A DNA stretch of 64,000 nucleotides, taken from Porphyromonadaceae bacterium UBA4262. Lineage in GTDB: Bacteria; Bacteroidota; Bacteroidia; Bacteroidales; Muribaculaceae. The position numbers were made by a program, and so were the translations under genes. Below are positions 46,054 through 54,368 of this stretch, one piece after another (positions within the stretch are counted from its first letter, which is position 1; every line of letters starts with the position of its first letter). The stretch lies in contig DGWI01000008.1 in NCBI GenBank assembly GCA_002396085.1, positions 32,750-96,749 on the forward strand. The letters are read 5' to 3'. Under the pieces are notes generated by a model that was not told where the DNA came from, ran no database searches, and was given only the letters and a program-made list of their open reading frames with translations.

Positions 46054-47589
46054 ATGACACAGAAAGCATTACTGATGATTTTGGACGGATGGGGCATTGC
46101 ACCTCCCACCCGCAGCAACGCAATTTTCTTCACCAAGACTCCATACTGGGATTTGCTCTGTACCAAGTATCCCAACACCCAACTCATGGCTTGTGGCGAG
46201 GATGTGGGACTGCCCGACGGACAGATGGGCAACAGCGAGGTGGGGCATCTCAACATCGGTGCCGGTCGAGTTGTTTATCAGGATCTGGTCAAGATCAACC
46301 GCGCCATTGCCGATGGCTCAATTCTTGATAATCCTGAGGTGGTGGCTGCCTTCACACGCGCCAAGGAGACTGGCTGCAACATCCATTTCATGGGTCTCAC
46401 CAGTGATGGTGGTGTGCACAGTTCGTTGCAACACTTGTTCGGCCTGTGCGACATCGCCCACAAGTATGCACTCAACAATGTCTACATCCACTGCTTCATG
46501 GATGGCCGCGACACCGATCCCCAGAGTGGCAAGGGATTTGTCAAACAACTGCAAGAGCACTGCGCTCAGTCGGCAGGCGTGGTGGCCAGTGTCACCGGAC
46601 GCTACTATGCTATGGATCGAGACAAGCGCTGGGAACGCATCAAGGAGGCTTATGACCTGCTCGTTGATGGAGTGGGGCGCAAGAGCGAAGACATGGTACG
46701 TGCCATCCAGGAGAGTTATGATGAGGGTGTCACCGACGAGTTTATCAAGCCCATCGTTAACAGTACAGTGGACGGACGCATCCGTCCGGGCGATGTCGTC
46801 ATCTTCTTCAACTTCCGCAACGATCGCGCCAAGGAACTCACCACCGTCCTCACCCAGCAAGATATGCCCGAACAGGGCATGCACACTATTGCCGACTTGC
46901 ACTATTGCTGCATGACTCCTTACGATGCCACATTCACTGGGGTGCACATCCTCTTCGACAAGGAGAATGTCGACAACACGTTGGCCCAATACTTGTCATC
47001 GCTTGGCAAGAAGCAGCTGCACATCGCCGAGACCGAGAAGTATGCACATGTCACATTCTTCCTGAACGGTGGTCGCGAGAAGCCCTTTGACGGCGAGGAT
47101 CGCATCTTGGTCAACAGCCCCAAGGTTGCAACCTACGATCTCAAGCCCGAGATGAGTGCCTATGAGGTCAAGGACAAGTTGGTCGAGGCCATCAAGACTG
47201 GCCAATACGACTTCATCGTCGTCAACTATGCCAATGGCGACATGGTGGGTCACACGGGGGTGTACCCTGCTATCCAGAAGGCTGTCGAGACCATCGACGA
47301 TTGTGCCTATGCCACCGTCGAGGCTGCCCGCGCCGCAGGCTACGAGGTCATCATCATTGCTGACCACGGTAACTGTGACAATGCCATCAATCCCAATGGC
47401 ACGCCCAACACCGCCCATTCGCTCAATCCGGTTCCTTGCATCTATGTCACCGATAACCAGTGGCGTGAGGACGGGTCGCGTGTTGAGTTGAAGCCCGGTC
47501 GTCTGGCCGATGTCGCCCCCACCATCCTGCAGATCATGGGACTCCCGCAGCCCAAGGAGATGACAGGTACGCCTCTGATCAAGGCATAA
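46054..47589 (+). CDS. gpmI: 2,3-bisphosphoglycerate-independent phosphoglycerate mutase
   Basis: It interconverts 3- and 2-phosphoglycerate in glycolysis with Mn2+. The 511 residues have the first metal-binding Asp in LMILDGWG (D11) and the phosphoserine S61 in GNSEVGHLNIGAG. They also have FMDGRDTDPQSG, the second metal block GDMVGHTG, and IIIADHGNCDNAI. Full length, own promoter and strong terminator. Confidence 0.97.
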   Translation: MTQKALLMILDGWGIAPPTRSNAIFFTKTPYWDLLCTKYPNTQLMACGEDVGLPDGQMGNSEVGHLNIGAGRVVYQDLVKINRAIADGSILDNPEVVAAFTRAKETGCNIHFMGLTSDGGVHSSLQHLFGLCDIAHKYALNNVYIHCFMDGRDTDPQSGKGFVKQLQEHCAQSAGVVASVTGRYYAMDRDKRWERIKEAYDLLVDGVGRKSEDMVRAIQESYDEGVTDEFIKPIVNSTVDGRIRPGDVVIFFNFRNDRAKELTTVLTQQDMPEQGMHTIADLHYCCMTPYDATFTGVHILFDKENVDNTLAQYLSSLGKKQLHIAETEKYAHVTFFLNGGREKPFDGEDRILVNSPKVATYDLKPEMSAYEVKDKLVEAIKTGQYDFIVVNYANGDMVGHTGVYPAIQKAVETIDDCAYATVEAARAAGYEVIIIADHGNCDNAINPNGTPNTAHSLNPVPCIYVTDNQWREDGSRVELKPGRLADVAPTILQIMGLPQPKEMTGTPLIKA

Positions 47590-47629
47590 TTCAAGGTTAA
47601 TCCCATTGCTCCTCATGCAGGAGCAATTC

Positions 47630-47662
47630 GCTGCACAGTGTCGACGCTGTGCAGCTTTTTTT
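47630..47662 (+). terminator. Rho-independent terminator of gpmI
   Basis: A near-perfect 26-nt palindrome (GCTGCACAG...CTGTGCAGC) followed by seven Ts. Confidence 0.92.
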
Positions 47663-47715
47663 ATGACTTTTAGAAGTTTTAGACAATTTGTGAGATATTT
47701 TTCAAGACTTTTTTG

Positions 47716-47723
47716 TATATTTG
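47716..47723 (+). promoter_or_regulatory. -7 box of the 5'-nucleotidase operon
   Basis: TATATTTG, 37 nt before the ATG at 47761. Confidence 0.5.
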
Positions 47724-47760
47724 TCGGTTAAACAAGAGATATTCAAAAACTTGATATAAA

Positions 47761-49278
47761 ATGAAGAAAATGAAGAAATTCTTGCTGGCCGCACTGGCGG
47801 CAACATTCTCACTCGCTCCCATGCAGGCCGAGCACGTGGTGATTATCGGTGCCAACGACACGCACAGTCAGATTGAGCCCGCCAGCGATGGGCTGGGTGG
47901 CGTGCTGCGTCGTCGTGCCGTCTACGATCAGATTCGCCATGAGAATCCCAACACTGTCACTGTCCATGCCGGTGATGCTGTCCAGGGCACCGTGTTCTTT
48001 TCGCTCTATGGTGGCGAGGTCGAGTACGCGATGATGGACTCTCTGGGCTATGACATCATCATCCTGGGCAACCATGAGTTTGACAACGGCATGGAGAACA
48101 TTGCTAAGTATTACAAGAACGTTCATGCCAAGAAACTCAGTGCCAACTATGAGATGAGTGGAACACCACTCGATGGCATGTTCGAGCCTTACGTCATCAA
48201 GCGTTACGGCAACAAGCGTGTGGCTTTCATGGGCATTAACGTGCAGCCCGAAGGCCTCATTAGCCTCAAGAACTACGATGGCATGCGCTACTTGCCATCG
48301 ATTGATGTTGCTGATGCCACAGCCAAGTACCTCAAGGAGGTGCAGAAGGTTGACTATGTGGTGATGATTTCGCACATCGGATACACGTCCTATGACCCTG
48401 GTGAACCCAACGATGTCGACATCATCAAGTCGAGTCATTATATTGACCTTGTGATTGGAGGCCACTCGCACACCACTGTCAAGCCTGGCACCGAGATGGC
48501 GACTGTCAAGAATGCTGACGGACGGCTAATACCCGTGGGGCAGAACGGCAAGAGCGGCAAGTATGTCGCTACCTACGACCTCGACCTCGAGACGGGCAAG
48601 GTCGTGTACAAGCACTACAAGGTTGACGAGACTTGGGATGAGGCTGCCAAGAAATACACCGCCATGGATCGCTGGCTCGACTATTATCGTCATGGTGTTG
48701 ACTCGCTCATGAACAACCCGCTGGGCGAGTCGGTCAGGTTCATGAAGAACTCTAGCCACGCACTGCAGAACTGGGTGAGTGACATTACCATGGACATTAT
48801 CAAGCCGCTCTCGGGCATTAAGGATGTGCAGTTTGCTATCATGAATAAGGGTGGCATCCGCACCGACATGCCTGAAGGTACTGTCACCGAGGGGTTGTTG
48901 ATGGCGATGTTCCCCTTCGACAACCGATTTGTTGTGCTCGAGATCACTGGACAGGGGCTGCTCGATGCCCTCAAGGTCATGGCAGGCCGTGATGGTGATG
49001 CAATGAGCAAGGAACTCAAGGTCACTTATAATGCCAAGGGCGAAGTCACTTCGGCAAAGGTTGGTGGCAAGAAGGTTGACCCCAAGAAGACCTATCGCTT
49101 GGTAACCATCGATTATTTAGCCAATGGTGGTGATTATATGGTTCCCTTCAAGCAGGCCAAACGTCTTTTTGTCGATGATGTTAAGTATGGAAACCATGTC
49201 ATCGACTATGTGCGCGACTTGTCAAAGAAAGGCAAAAAAATCAATTCGACCGATGAGGTTCGTATGGTCAAGAAATGA
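47761..49278 (+). CDS. Periplasmic 5'-nucleotidase (UshA-type metallophosphatase)
   Basis: 505 residues with a signal peptide (MKKMKKFLLAALAATFSLAPMQA). The N-terminal metallophosphatase has GANDTHSQIEP (30-40), the GNHEFDNG box and GGHSHT, covering the two-metal site. The C-terminal 5'-nucleotidase domain, which binds the base, begins at about 325 (NWVSDITMDIIKPL) and includes NKGGIRTDMPEG. It releases phosphate from nucleotides outside the cytoplasm. The gene is 9 nt from the GH3 fusion, so they are one transcript. Confidence 0.95.
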   Translation: MKKMKKFLLAALAATFSLAPMQAEHVVIIGANDTHSQIEPASDGLGGVLRRRAVYDQIRHENPNTVTVHAGDAVQGTVFFSLYGGEVEYAMMDSLGYDIIILGNHEFDNGMENIAKYYKNVHAKKLSANYEMSGTPLDGMFEPYVIKRYGNKRVAFMGINVQPEGLISLKNYDGMRYLPSIDVADATAKYLKEVQKVDYVVMISHIGYTSYDPGEPNDVDIIKSSHYIDLVIGGHSHTTVKPGTEMATVKNADGRLIPVGQNGKSGKYVATYDLDLETGKVVYKHYKVDETWDEAAKKYTAMDRWLDYYRHGVDSLMNNPLGESVRFMKNSSHALQNWVSDITMDIIKPLSGIKDVQFAIMNKGGIRTDMPEGTVTEGLLMAMFPFDNRFVVLEITGQGLLDALKVMAGRDGDAMSKELKVTYNAKGEVTSAKVGGKKVDPKKTYRLVTIDYLANGGDYMVPFKQAKRLFVDDVKYGNHVIDYVRDLSKKGKKINSTDEVRMVKK

Positions 49279-49287
49279 AATTAAGCA

Positions 49288-52200
49288 ATGAGATTACGTA
49301 GATTATTTTTGCCTCTGTTAGCCGTGGCCACTATCACTATGGTGGCGCGCGAGGCTGTGCAGCCTACCTTGCTCGCCAAGGCCGATCAGAGTGCTATGGA
49401 GCAATGGGTCGAGCAGACAATGGCGCAATTGTCTCCCCGTGATCGTGTGGCGCAACTCTTCGTGATGGCCATCTCGCCTCGTGACAACGAGGGCACACGA
49501 GCCATTGTTAAGAAGTATGTCGAGACCAACAAGGTGGGCGGTTTCATCTATCACGAGAGCACCATTGCCGACCAGGTCGCAATAACAAACTATGCCCAGT
49601 CGCTGGCCACTGTACCCCTGTTACTCACTATCGATGGTGAGTGGGGCGTGTCGATGCGTCTGAAGAACACCCCGGTGTTCCCGCGCAATCTGTTTCTGGG
49701 GGCTGTCGACGACGACAAGATGCTTTATGACTATGGGCGCGAGGTGGCTCGTGAGATGCGCCGGCTGGGGCTGCATGTCAACTTTGCCCCGGTGCTTGAT
49801 GTCAACGATAACCCGCGCAATCCTGTCATCGGCACACGCTCGTTCGGCGAGAGTCCCGAAGAGGTGGCAAGGCACAGCATCGCCTATGCCCGTGGGCTCG
49901 AAGACGGTGGCGTGCTCTCGGTGGGCAAGCACTTCCCGGGTCACGGCTCGAGCGAGGAAGACTCCCACAAGACCCTGCCTGTCATCAACAAGAAGATGAG
50001 CGAACTCAACACTTGCGAATTGATACCTTTCCGTCGCTACATCGATGCCGGTTTGTCGGGTATGCTCACGGCTCATCTCTTTGTTCCCGCAATTGATAGC
50101 GATCTGGTGCCCACGACCATGAGCCACAAGTGTGTCAACGACTTGCTGAAGGAGAAATTGGGTTTCAATGGGCTTATCTTCACCGATGCACTCACCATGG
50201 AGGGAGCCAAGAAGTACCTCAAAGGCTCGGCATGCGTCAACGCCTTGCAGGCTGGTAACGATATCATGCTCATGCCTGCCAATGCCGATGCCGAGGTCGA
50301 TGCCGTCATGGCTGCCATTCAGGCGGGCACACTCAAGCAGAGTGATATCGATGAGCGTTGCCGCAAGGTGTTGCGATACAAGTATGCACTAGGATTGTCA
50401 CAACAGCAGCAAGTGTCGACCGCTCGTCTTGAAAGCGATCTCAACAGTGCTGATGCACAGGTGCTCATCCGTCGGTTGATAGCGAGTGGCATCACGGTGG
50501 TCAAGAATCACAAGGACATTCTGCCCATACGCAACTTGCAGAGCCGTCGCATTGCTGCGGTGACTGTCGGTGGCGACAAGGGAGTTAAGTCGATGTTCCA
50601 CGACCGCAGTGACGACTATGCCGATGTCAAGTCCTATCATCTCAAGGCTGACGAGAGTGCCGAAGCTCTGGCCAAGACACTCAAGGATGGACGCTTTAAT
50701 ATCATCCTGGTGGCCGCTCTGGCCGATGATGCCAATGCTATCGCGCAGGTTAAGACACTTGCCAAGAAATGTGACAATCTGGTGTTGTCACTTTTCAGCA
50801 AGCCTTACGATATCCCCTATTGGGGAAACATCATCACTAGCAGCCATGTCAAGGCGGTGCTCTGTACTTATCAGAATACAGAATTGGCCGAGGACTATGC
50901 TGTGCAGACCATCTTTGGCGGCAATGCAGCCATGGGCAATCTGCCCATCTCGCTGCGCTGTGGCAGCAAGACTTATCATGCCGGACATGGCATCCACTAT
51001 GCTGCCACACGTTTGGGCTACACCATTCCGGCCGAGGTGGGTGTGAGCAATTATCTGCTGCACCAGATCGACTCGGTGGCACGTTTGGGCGTGCGCGAGC
51101 GCGCTTTCCCCGGCTGTCAGGTTATTGTGGGGCGTCATGGCAAGATCATCTGTAAGCGCTCATATGGTGAGACCGACTTTGGCAGTGGCGTGACTGTCAA
51201 CGATAACACCATCTATGGCTTGGCATCAGTCTCCAAGGCAACGGGCACTATGAGTGCGGTGATGAAGGTCTACGACGACGGCAAGTTCAGCCTTGACGAG
51301 CCTGCTAGTCGCATCATCCCAGGGTTGCGTGATGGCGACAAAGAGGATATCACTTTCCGCGACTTGCTCTATCATGAGACAGGCATGCCCGCCTCGCTGA
51401 GCATGTGGCAGATGATGATGGACACGGCCACTTACAGCGGGCCTCTCATCACTGGTGTGCCTGACGAGAACCACACAATCAAGATCATGAATGGAGCCTA
51501 CGGGCACAAGGATGCACGCCTGCGCACCGATATCCTTTCGACTAAGCAGACCGATCGCTTCAACATCGCCATTGCCGATGGCATCTGGGGCGGACGTGTC
51601 ACCTACGACTCCATCATGCAGCGCATCTATCATGCCGACTTGGGAAAGAAGAAGTATCTATATAGCTGCCTCAACTTCTGCCTGTTGGCCGATGCCGTGC
51701 AGCGCATGTCGCATGCACCGCTCAACTACTTTGTCAACAGTTATATTTTCGCCCCGCTGGGTGCCTATCACACCATGTATCGCCCGCTCAGCAAGTTCCC
51801 GCGCGAGCAGATTGCCTACACCGAGATGGACACCTATTTGCGTCGCCAGCACATTCATGGTTATGTCCATGACGAGTTGGCTGCCTTCTCAGGTGGCGTG
51901 CAGGGCAATGCAGGACTGTTCTCGACAGGTAACGACCTTGCCAAATTGTTGCAAATGTGGCTTAATGGTGGCACTTACGGTGGGGTTCGGTTCTACAAGC
52001 CGTCGACAGTTGAGATTTTCACAACCCAGAAGAGTCCCAATAGCCACCGTGGTTTGGGATTCGACAAACCCGTAGTGGGCAATCCCGATGCCAGCAACAC
52101 TTGCGCCGAGGCAACGCCTGAAACCTATGGGCACACGGGCTTCACAGGCACTAGTTTCTGGGTAGACCCCAAGAACGACATGTTCTACATCTTCCTCAGC

Positions 52201-52296
52201 AACCGTGTCAGCCCCACACGCAACAATCCCAACTTCAGTCGCATTAGCGCTCGTAGCCACATCCACTCTCTCATCTATAAGAATTTAATCAAATAA
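49288..52296 (+). CDS. Glycoside hydrolase family 3 - beta-lactamase/serine hydrolase fusion
   Basis: 1002 residues, exported (short signal-like N-terminus). Residues about 35-575 are a NagZ-like GH3 domain: KHFPGHG at 214-220, D225/H227 in EEDSH, and nucleophile D300 in FTDALTMEGA. Residues about 590-1000 are a class-C beta-lactamase-like hydrolase: SVSK with S647 and K650, a Tyr motif YSC at 792-794, and HTGFTG near 940. The usual third residue of the Tyr motif (Asn or Asp) is Cys here. Such fusions are known in Bacteroidota. Inferred role: trimming of muropeptides or N-acetylated glycans, with a hydrolase or carboxypeptidase-like partner. Confidence 0.93.
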   Translation: MRLRRLFLPLLAVATITMVAREAVQPTLLAKADQSAMEQWVEQTMAQLSPRDRVAQLFVMAISPRDNEGTRAIVKKYVETNKVGGFIYHESTIADQVAITNYAQSLATVPLLLTIDGEWGVSMRLKNTPVFPRNLFLGAVDDDKMLYDYGREVAREMRRLGLHVNFAPVLDVNDNPRNPVIGTRSFGESPEEVARHSIAYARGLEDGGVLSVGKHFPGHGSSEEDSHKTLPVINKKMSELNTCELIPFRRYIDAGLSGMLTAHLFVPAIDSDLVPTTMSHKCVNDLLKEKLGFNGLIFTDALTMEGAKKYLKGSACVNALQAGNDIMLMPANADAEVDAVMAAIQAGTLKQSDIDERCRKVLRYKYALGLSQQQQVSTARLESDLNSADAQVLIRRLIASGITVVKNHKDILPIRNLQSRRIAAVTVGGDKGVKSMFHDRSDDYADVKSYHLKADESAEALAKTLKDGRFNIILVAALADDANAIAQVKTLAKKCDNLVLSLFSKPYDIPYWGNIITSSHVKAVLCTYQNTELAEDYAVQTIFGGNAAMGNLPISLRCGSKTYHAGHGIHYAATRLGYTIPAEVGVSNYLLHQIDSVARLGVRERAFPGCQVIVGRHGKIICKRSYGETDFGSGVTVNDNTIYGLASVSKATGTMSAVMKVYDDGKFSLDEPASRIIPGLRDGDKEDITFRDLLYHETGMPASLSMWQMMMDTATYSGPLITGVPDENHTIKIMNGAYGHKDARLRTDILSTKQTDRFNIAIADGIWGGRVTYDSIMQRIYHADLGKKKYLYSCLNFCLLADAVQRMSHAPLNYFVNSYIFAPLGAYHTMYRPLSKFPREQIAYTEMDTYLRRQHIHGYVHDELAAFSGGVQGNAGLFSTGNDLAKLLQMWLNGGTYGGVRFYKPSTVEIFTTQKSPNSHRGLGFDKPVVGNPDASNTCAEATPETYGHTGFTGTSFWVDPKNDMFYIFLSNRVSPTRNNPNFSRISARSHIHSLIYKNLIK

Positions 52297-52308
52297 ATCG
52301 GTTCTGTG

Positions 52309-52329
52309 GCCGACGGTTCTGCCGTCGGC
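52309..52329 (+). other. Hairpin between the GH3 fusion and the TlpA-like gene
   Basis: GCCGACGG / CCGTCGGC, 8-bp perfect stem with no T-run. It is more likely a processing or stabilising structure than a terminator. Confidence 0.5.
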
Positions 52330-52350
52330 AGTAATTAAAAAAGCAAGACA

Positions 52351-53364
52351 ATGAAGAAAACACTCATCGCAGCTGCAGTGGCACTCATCATGGTGGCATG
52401 CAACAACCAGCAAGGCGGCAATTTCAAGGTCACGGCAACAATGCCCGACGAAACAACTGATGGCCAGACAGCCTATATCACAAACTATGACACCGGCGAC
52501 ACCGTTGCACAGGCGGTTATCAAGGACAAGGTGGTAGTGCTCGAAGGCAAGGTCGACACCACCTACATGGCACGACTGATTGTGGCTGACAATCGCATGG
52601 AATTTGTTGTAGAACCTGCCGAAATTGCCATTAATTTGCAAGAACAAAAGATCACTGGCGGAAAACTTAACGAAGCCTTTGCAGCCATTGACGCTGATCT
52701 CGGGGCAATCTCACAAGAGGGTGGTGACAACCCCGAGGCGATGATGGCAGCTGAGAAGAAGTTAATTGGCCGTTTCTATAAAGCCTATGAGGACAACCGC
52801 GACAACGGCATCGGCCCCTGGGCATTCAACTACTACTTGATGTACAACGATTTCAACGCACAGCAGCTCGACTCCATTATCAATGCTGCACCCGAGCGTT
52901 ATCGCAACCTCAAGCGGGTGAAGAAAGCTGTCGCTGCAGCCAATGCACTTGTGACGACCGCTGTTGGACAGCAATTCGTAGACTTCACCGATGCAAAGGG
53001 GACAAAACTCTCCGACTTTGCCGGCAAGGGCAAGTATACACTGGTCGATTTCTGGGCCAGTTGGTGCGGACCCTGCAAGCGTGAGATTCCTAACATCAAG
53101 GGCCTCTACGACAAGTATAAAAGCAAGATGAACTTCGTCGGGGTGGCCGTCTGGGACAAACCTGATGATACCAATAAGGCTATCAAAGACTTGCAGATTC
53201 CCTGGCCTGTCATGCAAGGTGAGCCGAACTGGACCGAGCCAACCGACCTCTACGGCATCAACGGCATTCCTCACATCATGCTCATCGACCCCGATGGCAA
53301 GATTGTTGCCCGTCAACTCGGCGGCGACCTCCTGGTCAAAACCATCACCGACCTAAACCTCTAA
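52351..53364 (+). CDS. TlpA-like thioredoxin lipoprotein with DUF4369-type N-terminus
   Basis: 337 residues. Lipobox LIMVAC, lipid Cys17. Residues about 25-100 are a beta-rich DUF4369-like domain and 105-200 helical. The thioredoxin domain runs from 210 with WCGPC (C239, C242) and the cis-proline segment GINGIPHIML. It works as a periplasmic thiol oxidoreductase tethered to a membrane. Partners are unknown; cytochrome c or oxidised secreted proteins are usual. The last gene of the 47.7-53.4 kb cluster; an 8-nt array follows. Confidence 0.92.
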   Translation: MKKTLIAAAVALIMVACNNQQGGNFKVTATMPDETTDGQTAYITNYDTGDTVAQAVIKDKVVVLEGKVDTTYMARLIVADNRMEFVVEPAEIAINLQEQKITGGKLNEAFAAIDADLGAISQEGGDNPEAMMAAEKKLIGRFYKAYEDNRDNGIGPWAFNYYLMYNDFNAQQLDSIINAAPERYRNLKRVKKAVAAANALVTTAVGQQFVDFTDAKGTKLSDFAGKGKYTLVDFWASWCGPCKREIPNIKGLYDKYKSKMNFVGVAVWDKPDDTNKAIKDLQIPWPVMQGEPNWTEPTDLYGINGIPHIMLIDPDGKIVARQLGGDLLVKTITDLNL

Positions 53365-53370
53365 AAAGAC

Positions 53371-53458
53371 TCAATCAATCGAGCATTCGAGCACTCAATC
53401 ACTCGGATGCTCGATTGTTCGATTACTCGAATCCTCGATTACTCGATCACTCGAATCC
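53371..53458. repeat. 8-nt tandem array (TCGATTAC-like, eleven units)
   Basis: TCAATCAA, TCGAGCAT, TCGAGCAC, TCAATCAC, TCGGATGC, TCGATTGT, TCGATTAC, TCGAATCC, TCGATTAC, TCGATCAC and TCGAATCC run without a single register slip. It starts 6 nt after a stop codon. This is the clearest array of the family in the window. Confidence 0.95.
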
Positions 53459-53494
53459 CTATAACTAAAGAATCCCACCCAAAAACACAATCTC

Positions 53495-54241
53495 ATGCCC
53501 GTCGAAATCAAGTCAATCAAGGGCTATTACTATCTTGATGCGTGGGTGATGTCTCACATCATCTATCAAGCGACAGTAAGTTTCTGCCAGCGGTATCTCA
53601 ACAAAGACAACGACCCGGGAGGTCGGCTCTATGACCAGATGGTAATGGCGGCACGCAGTGCACCGGCCAATATCGCTGAAGGGAGTTCGCGCAGGCAGAC
53701 TAGCCGCGAAACAGAGATGCGCCTCACCGATGTGGCCCGCGCTACACTGAGCGAGTTATTGAGTGATTTCATGGCATTTTCATTGACCTATAACATTGAA
53801 CCTTGGGCAAACGGCAGTACAAACTATGCCAGTTTTAGGAGCATACAACTGGACAGGCCCAATTATGGTGCTGACATTGAGCGTGATGTTTGGCTTCATA
53901 TACAGGCCCAGCGCAAGAAGTTTGCCGATTGGCTTGAAAGCGACAACTTGGATATACGTGTCAATTCTATCAAGCAATTAATCAATCGCAACATCGTGAT
54001 GTTGCAGAAGATGATCTCACGACAACTGGAAGAGTTCAAGCGGGAAGGCGGCTTCACCGAGCAACTCGCAAAAGAACGTATCGCAACACAAACTCTCCAA
54101 GCATCAGAACTAGGTGCTCCTTCCTGCCCACTGTGCGGAAAACCGATGATTAGACGGGTCATAAAACGAGGAGCGAAAGCCGGACTACAATTCTGGGGAT
54201 GCTCTGACTACCCTAACTGCCAAGGCACACGCCACACCTAA
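53495..54241 (+). CDS. Four-helix-bundle protein with C-terminal topoisomerase-type zinc finger
   Basis: 248 residues, no signal. Residues about 10-95 resemble the S23/IVP-type four-helix bundle: VMSHIIYQATVSFCQRYL, then MVMAARSAPANIAEGSSR, where the NIAEG motif is the hallmark. A long helical region follows (about 100-200, several Lys/Glu-rich helices). The end is a C4 zinc finger of the topoisomerase I tail kind: CPLCGKPM...WGCSDYPNC. The bundle often sits in rRNA intervening sequences or beside retroelements; the finger binds single-stranded DNA in topoisomerase I. Together they suggest a nucleic-acid-binding role, but no function is known. Flanked by 8-nt arrays on both sides. Confidence 0.85.
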   Translation: MPVEIKSIKGYYYLDAWVMSHIIYQATVSFCQRYLNKDNDPGGRLYDQMVMAARSAPANIAEGSSRRQTSRETEMRLTDVARATLSELLSDFMAFSLTYNIEPWANGSTNYASFRSIQLDRPNYGADIERDVWLHIQAQRKKFADWLESDNLDIRVNSIKQLINRNIVMLQKMISRQLEEFKREGGFTEQLAKERIATQTLQASELGAPSCPLCGKPMIRRVIKRGAKAGLQFWGCSDYPNCQGTRHT

Positions 54242-54275
54242 CGCCCATCAGTCACTATTGGCTCAGTCGGCCTCA

Positions 54276-54315
54276 TCGATCATTCGATAGTTCGATTGCT
54301 CGTTTGCTCGTTCCC
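54276..54315. repeat. 8-nt tandem array (TCGATCAT-like, five units)
   Basis: TCGATCAT, TCGATAGT, TCGATTGC, TCGTTTGC and TCGTTCCC follow in register between two convergent genes. The units match those of the array at 53371. Confidence 0.85.
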
Positions 54316-54368
54316 TTCACACATAATATCGTTATGATACAATCGTTAACGGTTTTGTGCATTGTGGG

